Shown here piece after piece: positions 8,349 through 15,471 of a stretch of DNA of 60,834 nt. The position numbers and the translations under genes are program-made. The DNA is from Aliiroseovarius subalbicans (GTDB lineage: Bacteria; Pseudomonadota; Alphaproteobacteria; Rhodobacterales; Rhodobacteraceae): the NCBI RefSeq assembly GCF_022678625.1, contig NZ_JALBYQ010000009.1, positions 1 to 60,834 of the forward strand. Reading direction: 5' to 3'. Each line of letters starts with the position of its first letter. The stretch's first letter is position 1. A model generated the notes under the pieces. The model saw only the letters and a list, made by a program, of their open reading frames with translations, did no database searches and was not told the DNA's origin.

Positions 8349-9761
8349 TCAGCTGCGGTCATAGACATCCTCGTAACGCACGATGTCATCCTCTCCCAGA
8401 TAGATCCCTGTCTGCACCTCGATCAGATACATCGGCACCTTGCCCGGATTCTCCATCCGGTGAACCGCACCCAGCGGGATATAGACGGATTCATTTTCAC
8501 TCAGGAGTTTCACCTCGTCGCCCACCGTGACGCGTGCGGTCCCAGCCACCACCACCCAGTGCTCAGCCCGGTGAACATGGCTCTGCAGGCTCAGGATGCC
8601 GCCGGGCTTGACCATGATGCGTTTGACCTGGAACCGATCCCCCAGACACAGGGTCTCGTACCAGCCCCAGGGACGGTGAAACTGCGGATAGTCCACAGCC
8701 TGCGACACACCAGCCGCCTTAAGTGTCGCGACCACCTTGCGCACATCCTGAGCATGATCCAGATCGGCAACCAGAACCGCGTCGCGCATTGCCACGGCGG
8801 CAATGTTCTTCAGACCCAGCCCAACCAGTTGGATATTGTCATCCTCGCTGCGCAACAGGGTGTTCTCGCAATCGACCGCCGTGACCGCGCCGCTGCCCGC
8901 CACACCGGCATCATCCATCGGCAAGGCGGCATGCAACGCGTCCCAGCTTCCCAGATCCGACCAGTGCGCATCCAGCGGAACCGCGATGATATTATCCGCC
9001 TTCTCCATGATCGCATAATCCACCGAGATCGCCTCAAGATCCTCGTAGGCTGGTGGATCAAGCCGGAAAAAGCCCAGGTCTTCACTCCCCCGGGCCAGCG
9101 CCGTCCGGCAGGCTTCCAGCATATGTGGGGCGTGCGCTTCGAAAGCGGCAAGGATGTCACGCACCCGGAACAGGAACATCCCGGTGTTCCACAGAACGTT
9201 GTCCGCGGCCAAAAGCTCGGCCGCCATCGTCACGTCGGGTTTTTCCAGGAACCGCAACAGGGCAGTCCCCTGCCCGGCCACCACTGGTCCGTCCAGTTCC
9301 AGATAACCGAATCCCGTTTCCGGGCGGGTCGGGGTGACCCCGAAGGTGACCAAGGCGCCCGTATGCGCCGCCACCGCGCCGGTCCGGACAGCAGCCAGAA
9401 ACGCCTCCGCATCCTGGAATATGTGATCGGACGGTGCCACCAGCATCAGGTCATCCGGTTTATCCTCAAGGCTCAGTGCTGCGATCAGCACCGCCGGGGC
9501 CGTGTTGCGCACGGCCGGTTCCAGGATGATGCGGCCATCACTCAGCCCCAATGCCACCGCCTGCTCCTCGACCAGAAACCGGAAATCGGCATTGGTCAGC
9601 AGAACCGGAGCATTGAACTCCGGCCCCGACAGGCGCAGCAGAGTCTGCTGAAACAAGCTGTGTTCGCCCATGAAGGCCGCGAACTGTTTGGGATATGCCC
9701 TGCGGGAACTCGGCCAGAGACGGGTTCCCGATCCGCCGCAAAGAATAACCGGATGAATCAT
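8349..9761 (-). CDS. manC: Mannose-1-phosphate guanylyltransferase / mannose-6-phosphate isomerase
   Basis: Bifunctional enzyme of about 470 residues that makes GDP-mannose from mannose-1-phosphate and GTP and can also interconvert fructose- and mannose-6-phosphate. The nucleotidyltransferase signature GGSGTRLWPSSRRAYPKQF lies at residues 8-26 and the sugar-binding FLEKP near 175. The C-terminal cupin (isomerase) domain from about residue 355 has paired histidines in SHVHRAEHW and a GAVHRMENPG strand. ATG 9761 is preferred over an upstream start at 9794 since AAAGG lies 7 bases before it. The gene heads a short minus-strand set with the GDP-mannose dehydrogenase and a glycosyltransferase. Confidence 0.93.
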   Translation of the reverse strand: MIHPVILCGGSGTRLWPSSRRAYPKQFAAFMGEHSLFQQTLLRLSGPEFNAPVLLTNADFRFLVEEQAVALGLSDGRIILEPAVRNTAPAVLIAALSLEDKPDDLMLVAPSDHIFQDAEAFLAAVRTGAVAAHTGALVTFGVTPTRPETGFGYLELDGPVVAGQGTALLRFLEKPDVTMAAELLAADNVLWNTGMFLFRVRDILAAFEAHAPHMLEACRTALARGSEDLGFFRLDPPAYEDLEAISVDYAIMEKADNIIAVPLDAHWSDLGSWDALHAALPMDDAGVAGSGAVTAVDCENTLLRSEDDNIQLVGLGLKNIAAVAMRDAVLVADLDHAQDVRKVVATLKAAGVSQAVDYPQFHRPWGWYETLCLGDRFQVKRIMVKPGGILSLQSHVHRAEHWVVVAGTARVTVGDEVKLLSENESVYIPLGAVHRMENPGKVPMYLIEVQTGIYLGEDDIVRYEDVYDRS

Positions 9762-9936
9762 ATGTTTACCTTTAGTCGAAAAATGGAGCGCCATGTTTCA
9801 CACAGCAAAACTGGACCTCAAATACCGCAATATAAAGACAAAATCCGGGCAAAAAGGGATCAATCAATTTGCAAAGTGGAAAACCCCCGAACGGAGAAAC
9901 CATACGCTGGCCTGTCATATTACGTATAGAGCAAAG

Positions 9937-10830
9937 TCAGATTGAAAGCCCGATAACCTGCCGGATCATCCAGATCATCCTCTGGAGACGCAAACGAAAG
10001 AGCGTGACAATGGCGCGCAATCTCTCCCCACTCCCGTTTAGTTTGGAACTCCGCAACACTCTGGGCAGATGCACGACTGCACTGACAGGCATGGCAAATG
10101 CACGTAAGGCCCACCGCAACCGAGCCCAACCAGACATCCCATTGGTTGCGTAGAGTTCCTGTGTCATACGGCGCCATTTATGCCGTAGAGCAACCCAGTC
10201 GGACCGGGACGGGTGAGAAACGATCAGGTCGGATCGGTAGATCAATTCATATCCCATGGCGACTGCACGCGTACTCCAGTCCAGATCCTCGGACACCCCG
10301 CCGCGGAAGTCCCCGACATCCTCAAACACGTCTCGCCGCGTCACCAGATTCCCGGCACCGGTAAATCCCTGCACCTCGATGTAGTTCTGAAAATTGAAGG
10401 CAAACACCGCCTCGAACCCCTCCGCTCCACTGCGCGGCGGTGGGGTTTCGTCAAATACATCCACCCGCCCGCCGATCAGGTCGGCCATAGGGGCCACCTT
10501 GCGTGCGGTCTCCAGCCAGTCCGGCGCGGCCACGCAATCGGCATCGATGAAGAAAAGAAGTGGTGCAGTGGTTTCACGCACACCACGGTTGCGCGCGGCG
10601 GCGGCCCCTTTCTCGGTCTCGACCACGAAGCGGATATTGGGAAATTTCTCCTGCACCGCCTCCAGCGGCTGGGTCGAGTTGTTGTCCACCACCAGGATAT
10701 CAACCCCGGCGCGGTCGTTTTTCATCAGGGCCGACAGGCAGCGCTCCAACCGCTCGGTATCATTGTAATGGGGAATGATGACCACCGCATCAGGAGTATC
10801 CGTAGCCGTATCCATAACCATAGGCCCCAT
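9937..10830 (-). CDS. Family 2 glycosyltransferase
   Basis: Cytoplasmic GT-A enzyme of up to 297 residues. The nucleotide-binding strand VVIIPHYND is near residue 16, VVDNNSTQP near 46, a clear DXD (FFIDADCVA) near 95, and the acceptor-side EDLDWSTRA near 180. The C-terminal third is rich in Arg/Trp and may touch the membrane. Three in-frame ATGs (10830, 10821, 10815) all lie inside the tail of the upstream tyrosine-kinase gene, an overlap of at least 26 bases, so translation is likely coupled; none has a good ribosome site. The sugar added is unknown. Confidence 0.88.
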   Translation of the reverse strand: MGPMVMDTATDTPDAVVIIPHYNDTERLERCLSALMKNDRAGVDILVVDNNSTQPLEAVQEKFPNIRFVVETEKGAAAARNRGVRETTAPLLFFIDADCVAAPDWLETARKVAPMADLIGGRVDVFDETPPPRSGAEGFEAVFAFNFQNYIEVQGFTGAGNLVTRRDVFEDVGDFRGGVSEDLDWSTRAVAMGYELIYRSDLIVSHPSRSDWVALRHKWRRMTQELYATNGMSGWARLRWALRAFAMPVSAVVHLPRVLRSSKLNGSGERLRAIVTLFRLRLQRMIWMIRQVIGLSI

Positions 10831-11614
10831 CCGTATAATGACTTTTGTTTAGCACGATCCCCATGACATTGGTCAGTTCCGCAAGCTGGCGCTCGGCAAT
10901 ATCGACTTGGTCTGTGGTTGTCCGCTCCGCCTCGGCAACCAGAAGCGCACAATCAACATTCTTGAGGAACCCAAAATTGTCATCCGCCCCCATCAGGGGG
11001 GGCATGTCGAACAGCATGATATCCGGGCTGTAATCGGCCTCGATCTGGTCCAGCACCTCGCGGGCCAGATGGCTTTGAAGAATTTCGGAGGCGTGCTCGA
11101 CCGGGCTGCTGTTCATACCCAGGGCCACGTTATCCCCGTACCGGCATCCATGATTGGCAAAGGGAATCTGCCCACGCAGGACGTCCCCCATCGTATGTTT
11201 GACCCTCTGCCCCAGAATTTTGGCAAGGCCCTGACGGCGCAGATCAAGATCCAGGATCATGGTGCGAAGATCTGATTGCCGACTGAAACTGAACACCAGA
11301 TTGGCGGCAGTGGTCGACTTGCCGCAGGCACTGTGCGGTGAGACCAGGGCGACCCGTTTCCAGCCATTGTCATTGGCCTGCTGCAAAATTCGTGTGCGCA
11401 ACATGTCATAGGGGCCAGCATCCATCCCGCCTCCATATGAGACAAGCCTGCTCTTCTTCACCAGCTGTGGCGTAATTTCGATAGGGGGAAGGTCGCTCCA
11501 GAGACTCTCGCTGGCCTCTGGCAGAGACTTGCGGGACACAGTTGTACGTTGCACTGGCGTTGTGCTTTGCCTCTGCGCCCGCGCCTTTTCAATCGCCGCC
11601 TGAAGTTTTTCCAT
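10790..11614 (-). CDS. Polysaccharide tyrosine autokinase (BY-kinase, CpsD/CapB type)
   Basis: A 274-residue cytoplasmic ATPase that autophosphorylates on C-terminal tyrosines and controls EPS chain length together with the GNVR/Wzz protein encoded just upstream. Walker A SPHSACGKST is at residues 92-101, Walker A' LDLDLRR at 121-127 and Walker B MLFDMPP at 200-206. The last residues form a tyrosine cluster, YGYGYGYGYS, as expected for a BY-kinase. It is a stand-alone kinase and not fused to the membrane adaptor. ATG 11614 is preceded by AAGGA at 9 bases; an upstream frame extension lacks kinase homology. The tyrosine-coding DNA overlaps the start of the next glycosyltransferase gene. Confidence 0.9.
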   Translation of the reverse strand: MEKLQAAIEKARAQRQSTTPVQRTTVSRKSLPEASESLWSDLPPIEITPQLVKKSRLVSYGGGMDAGPYDMLRTRILQQANDNGWKRVALVSPHSACGKSTTAANLVFSFSRQSDLRTMILDLDLRRQGLAKILGQRVKHTMGDVLRGQIPFANHGCRYGDNVALGMNSSPVEHASEILQSHLAREVLDQIEADYSPDIMLFDMPPLMGADDNFGFLKNVDCALLVAEAERTTTDQVDIAERQLAELTNVMGIVLNKSHYTDGAYGYGYGYGYS

Positions 11615-11657
11615 ACCAATCAGTCCTTCTCTGAAAAGACCCGGCCGGGGAAGCCCA

Positions 11658-13196
11658 TTACCGCAGCCCGAACTTGCCCATGATCCGCTCGGCAATCAGG
11701 TCAAGCGGTTGATAATAGACATGCACCACATAGACAGCTGCAGGGATGCCAAACAAAATGAGCAAAATACGAAACAACCTGTATGTCCGGTACCGGATTG
11801 CTTCCCCACTGGTCGGAATATAGGGAATCGTGGCCAGAGGTGTGACCCCCAATTTTGCAACAAGGTCTTCGGGACGGCGGATCGACCGGTTCAGCAGTTC
11901 CAGCAACACGACCAGGCCGAGACCCGCCATAATGCCCAGAAAACTGCCACCGCCAGCGATCAGCGCCCGGTTGGGTTTGCTCGGTCGGCTGGGCGCGGCA
12001 GGGGGGTCGATCACTGAAATCCGCTGCCCGCGCGCCATTACCTCGATCCGCTCACCGGTGCTGGCTTGCGACAGGCGGTCCACGGCCGTGTTGTACTGAA
12101 GCTGGATATTCTCGTAATCAAGCCCCAGTTCATCCAGCCGGATGGCATTTGTAGGGGTCCGTTCGATCGTTTCAGTCAGCGCCTCCAGCTGAGCGACCGT
12201 GGTAACCTTCTGCTCTTCCAGAGCCTTCACCCGAGCTGCAATCTCGGACAGTTGCACATCCAACAGGGAATTCCCCGTTGAACTCTGGTCGCCTTCCGGT
12301 GTGGGCTGTGCATTCACGACCTCTTCAATCTGGGAAATCCGTGCCCTGAGCATCTGCACCCTCGGGTTGGTTTCGGAGTAGATCGCCAGCGCATCGTTGA
12401 GTTGGGCACGCAAATCTTCGAGTTGCTGCTGCTCCGGTGTCAGGGCCGGGCCACCTTGGGCTCCGACTTGGCCGGTTGCCTCAAAAATCTGCACCAGCCG
12501 GGCACGCTGGTCTTCCAGACTGGCCAGTTCCCGGTCAAACTGGGCCAGGCGTTCCTGCAGCAAGGTCTGTTGCCCCATGCGGTAATCCAGGCTTTCCGGC
12601 AACGCATCCACATGTTCGGTTTTGAAGGCCAAGATCCGGGCGCTGCGCTCGGCCAGCTCCTCGTTCAGGCGGGCCACTTCCTGCTCAAAGAATTCCAGCG
12701 TCTGGGTTGCCCGCCCGGTCCGCGATTCCACGTCTTCCTGCTGAATCAGGGTCAGGTATTCATTCAGCACGCCAGCCGCCTTGTCCCCGGTCGAGGCCTC
12801 GAAGCTGATGATCATCAGCGCCGCCTCTCCACGCCGAGAGGAGCTGCGCACGGTGGTACGAGATCGCATCGCTTGCAGCACCCGATCTGGAGACACCTCA
12901 TCCTGAGTTTCGAATACATCCAGCCGGTTGGCGATATCCAGAAGATTGACCCGGGTCATCAGCCGCTGCTCAACGATCTGCAATTGCTCCTGCGCTGGTG
13001 TACGTGCCGTCGAGGCCGCCAGCTCATCGGGAATCTGTGGCGATTCCACGATCAGCGTCATCTGCGAAACATAGGCGGGCGGCAAGGTCATCGCGACAAT
13101 CACCGACGTCGCCCCAATCACGGTGGACACAATCAGGAAATACGGAAGTCGCCGCAGGAATATGGAAAAATAAAATCTGAAATCCGACGATCTCAT
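11658..13196 (-). CDS. Chain-length determinant protein (Wzz/GNVR family)
   Basis: An inner-membrane protein of about 512 residues. A first membrane span lies near residues 20-42 and further hydrophobic spans at about 425-450 and 480-500. Between them is a long periplasmic region rich in Glu/Gln coiled coil (about 180-390), followed by the Pro-rich PAAPSRPSKPNRAL segment just before the second span, which is typical of polysaccharide co-polymerases. It sets polymer length and recruits the BY-kinase encoded 43 bp downstream. ATG 13196 is preceded by GAGGA at 10 bases; TTG 13217 is a weaker alternative. The extra C-terminal span resembles the exosortase-associated subtype. Confidence 0.9.
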   Translation of the reverse strand: MRSSDFRFYFSIFLRRLPYFLIVSTVIGATSVIVAMTLPPAYVSQMTLIVESPQIPDELAASTARTPAQEQLQIVEQRLMTRVNLLDIANRLDVFETQDEVSPDRVLQAMRSRTTVRSSSRRGEAALMIISFEASTGDKAAGVLNEYLTLIQQEDVESRTGRATQTLEFFEQEVARLNEELAERSARILAFKTEHVDALPESLDYRMGQQTLLQERLAQFDRELASLEDQRARLVQIFEATGQVGAQGGPALTPEQQQLEDLRAQLNDALAIYSETNPRVQMLRARISQIEEVVNAQPTPEGDQSSTGNSLLDVQLSEIAARVKALEEQKVTTVAQLEALTETIERTPTNAIRLDELGLDYENIQLQYNTAVDRLSQASTGERIEVMARGQRISVIDPPAAPSRPSKPNRALIAGGGSFLGIMAGLGLVVLLELLNRSIRRPEDLVAKLGVTPLATIPYIPTSGEAIRYRTYRLFRILLILFGIPAAVYVVHVYYQPLDLIAERIMGKFGLR

Positions 13197-13280
13197 TGCT
13201 ACTCTATCCTCACTCAATATCCTGAAATCCAGGACCTCTGTCGTGCCTTACGACCTTCCTATGGCTGTTATCCGAACAAG

Positions 13281-14207
13281 TCACCCAGTCTTCTTCCTTC
13301 GCCACGGAACAGTCGTTCCGGCTGGTGCGGGAACTGTGTCTTCGCTCGCTTCGTCGTCCACCGGCGGCACCGGGAGCGCATTGCTGGCGAAAAACACACC
13401 GTCCTCCAGCACGTTGCGCACCGTCGTGACCGAGACCTGGACACGATCCGAGCTCCAGGCATAGAGCAGCGCCAGTTCACACAGCTGGTTGATCAGGCGC
13501 GGGATGCCACGGGTGGCGCGAAAAATATCGCCGGCCGCCCGTGGCGAAATTTCCCGTCCCGTTCCGCCGGCAAGCTGAAGTCGGTGGCGGATATAGGCGC
13601 GCGTGGTGCGCTCATCCATGCCCTGCAAGTGGAAACTGGCCGCGACCCGCTGGGCCAACTGGCGCATGCTTGGGTGCAGCACGATCTCTTTCAGTTCGGG
13701 TTGGCCAACCAGGATGAGCTGGATCAGTTCATCCTTGTTGGCGTTGATATTGGTCAGCAGACGCATTTCCTCCAGCCCCTCGCCGGACAGGTTCTGCGCC
13801 TCGTCAATGATCAGGACAACCCGTCGCCCCTCGGCGTATTCCCCAACGACATACTCCTGGAAGCGCTGAAACAGGGTCACATAGGTCTCGCCTGGATTGA
13901 ATGGAACCGACAGGGCATTCAGCACCCATTGCAGAAGCTCGCCCCGATCGCCTTGCACGTTCGAAAGAAGCCCGACCCGGACCGAACCGTCCATCTGACC
14001 CAGCAGGTTCTGCACCAACGTGGTTTTGCCCGACCCGATCTCACCGGTGATGAGCGTGATCGGCGCGCGCGACATGATACCGAACTCCAGCACAGCAAAG
14101 GCACGCTTGTGCTGCTTGGACCAGAACAGGAAACTCGGATCCGGCACCAGGGTGAAGGGGCGTTCGGTCAGCCCGAAATGCTCTGTATAGAGTTCGTTGG
14201 CAGTCAT
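13281..14207 (-). CDS. Exosortase-associated ExeA-like AAA ATPase
   Basis: A cytoplasmic AAA ATPase of 308 residues. It starts with the FGLTERPFTLVPDPSFLFWS motif (about 10-29) common to ExeA/GspA-type ATPases and those of exosortase EPS loci. Walker A ITGEIGSGKTT is near residue 54, Walker B VVLIIDEAQNL near 132, and the sensor/arginine segment RGIPRLINQLCE near 252. The C-terminal 35 residues are Pro/Glu-rich and probably disordered. The exact role of this family in EPS export is not settled. It is the first gene of the minus-strand set that continues with the chain-length protein and kinase, and it diverges from the sugar-transferase gene at 14750. Confidence 0.85.
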   Translation of the reverse strand: MTANELYTEHFGLTERPFTLVPDPSFLFWSKQHKRAFAVLEFGIMSRAPITLITGEIGSGKTTLVQNLLGQMDGSVRVGLLSNVQGDRGELLQWVLNALSVPFNPGETYVTLFQRFQEYVVGEYAEGRRVVLIIDEAQNLSGEGLEEMRLLTNINANKDELIQLILVGQPELKEIVLHPSMRQLAQRVAASFHLQGMDERTTRAYIRHRLQLAGGTGREISPRAAGDIFRATRGIPRLINQLCELALLYAWSSDRVQVSVTTVRNVLEDGVFFASNALPVPPVDDEASEDTVPAPAGTTVPWRRKKTG

Positions 14208-14749
14208 ATCTCTGTCAGACCTCCTAAATTTCGATGCCCTCGTACAGGGAACCGGCTTCACAGACCGACACTACACCCTATTCCTTCCCGGCCATATCCG
14301 CCAAACCCGGATAGCATCTGAATGGGGCGGCGTTGCGACTGACTCAGGCGCTGAAGCTGGCGCGATTGGGGCAATCTTTATGGAATTTTCAGTGTGGGAA
14401 CACATGCGCCCCTCTTGGATTTTGGGGAAATCTATACATGTTTCGGGTCAAACTCCCCCCTGAACTGCGTATTGTTTCAGTATTCAAAACAAAAAGACAC
14501 GGAAACAATTTGTATCCCATTTGAAAGTCCATACTTTTCAATCCATTAGATCAAAGCCAGTCTCCTCTCGGTGTAAATATGTTAATTTTGTGGCGAAGAT
14601 GTGTTAGGCTATTTTTTGTGGTGAGGGGAGAAACAAAGAAAGCCTGAAGGGGTTTTTTTGATAGCTGCTGCGTCTGCTCGGTATGTGATCTTTTAAGTAT
14701 TGAGTGATTTGGATGTGGTGCGCCTTTGTATGATTAAGGTTGGGTGGAA
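14208..14749. other. Large divergent regulatory region
   Basis: This 542-bp gap between the ATPase (minus) and priming transferase (plus) genes holds no credible gene. The right half is strikingly A/T-rich against the rest of the plasmid, as expected for promoters. Visible structures are a near-dyad TTGAAAG (14521-14527) / CTTTTCAA (14534-14541) and the TTGTGG/TATTTT element at 14588-14615. A run of seven T after GGGG near 14650 follows no clear stem. Confidence 0.5.
14588..14615 (+). promoter_or_regulatory. Candidate promoter element TTGTGG-16-TATTTT
   Basis: TTGTGG at 14588-14593 and TATTTT at 14610-14615 are 16 bases apart, about 130 bases before the priming transferase start. The element agrees at 20 of 28 positions with the one at 29422-29449 in front of the VPLPA-CTERM gene, including TTGTGGC at the left and GCTAT at the right. 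It lacks the GC needed for a sigma54 -12 box, so it may be a vegetative promoter or a shared regulator site. Confidence 0.35.
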
Positions 14750-15439
14750 ATGACTACATATTTTAAAGATTTTTCGGCAACTGGAACCAAGCCAGAAAAG
14801 GTATCGGAATTGCGATCCTCTGGCGATTCACGTCGTACATATCGAGACTGCTATAAGCGTATTCTTGACGTTGTGTTTGTCCTCTTGTCCGCGCCCGTCG
14901 CTCTACCTCTTATTGGCTTTATGGCGCTGCTTACTGCACGAGATGGTGCCACACCCTTCTATCGTCAGGCCAGGGTTGGAAAGAACGGCCGGGTTTTCGG
15001 AATGTGGAAAATTCGAACCATGGTGCCCAATGCCGAGGAACGCCTGGAAAGCCACCTCGCGGCCAGCCCGCAAACCCGCGAAGAGTGGGACAGCACCCAG
15101 AAACTCAAGAACGACCCACGCATCACTTCAACCGGAAAGTTCCTGCGCAAGAGTTCGCTGGATGAACTGCCGCAGCTTTGGAACGTGCTCACGGGCGATA
15201 TGTCCTTGGTCGGGCCTCGCCCGATGATGGAAAATCAAGAATCGCTCTATCCAGGAACGGCCTATTATGCGCTGCGACCGGGCGTCACCGGCTCCTGGCA
15301 GGTCTCCGACCGCAATGAAACGACTTTTGCCGGGCGGGCCAAGTTCGATACCGAGTATTACTACAGCCTGTCTCTGGCGACCGATCTGAAAATCCTGGCA
15401 CGCACTGTCAACGTTGTTCTACGCGCCACCGGACACTAA
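14750..15439 (+). CDS. Undecaprenyl-phosphate sugar phosphotransferase (priming transferase)
   Basis: Membrane enzyme of 229 residues in the bacterial sugar transferase family (ExoY/WcaJ catalytic domain). It moves a sugar-1-phosphate from a nucleotide sugar to undecaprenyl phosphate and so starts each EPS repeat unit. It has a basic KRILDVV start to a re-entrant helix near residues 35-60, the FGMWKIRTM segment near 83, KLKNDPRITSTGKFLRKSSLDELPQLWNVL near 120, and the MSLVGPRP motif near 155. No N-terminal four-helix bundle is present, so it is the short, ExoY-like form. ATG 14750 lies just 3' of a possible GTG 14744. The TPR lipoprotein gene follows 32 bp downstream. Confidence 0.92.
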   Translation: MTTYFKDFSATGTKPEKVSELRSSGDSRRTYRDCYKRILDVVFVLLSAPVALPLIGFMALLTARDGATPFYRQARVGKNGRVFGMWKIRTMVPNAEERLESHLAASPQTREEWDSTQKLKNDPRITSTGKFLRKSSLDELPQLWNVLTGDMSLVGPRPMMENQESLYPGTAYYALRPGVTGSWQVSDRNETTFAGRAKFDTEYYYSLSLATDLKILARTVNVVLRATGH

Positions 15440-15471
15440 CTTGGAGCTCCACCTTCCGCCCATCATGGGGG

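Noticed and set aside
8460-9929. 489-residue plus-strand open frame
   Set aside because: Antisense to manC, which has all expected motifs; no protein-like features.
12402-14321. 639-residue plus-strand open frame
   Set aside because: It lies antisense to the chain-length and ATPase genes, both with clear motifs. The composition (Gln/His/Arg-rich) is that of an antisense frame in GC-rich DNA, and it crosses two genes and their gap.
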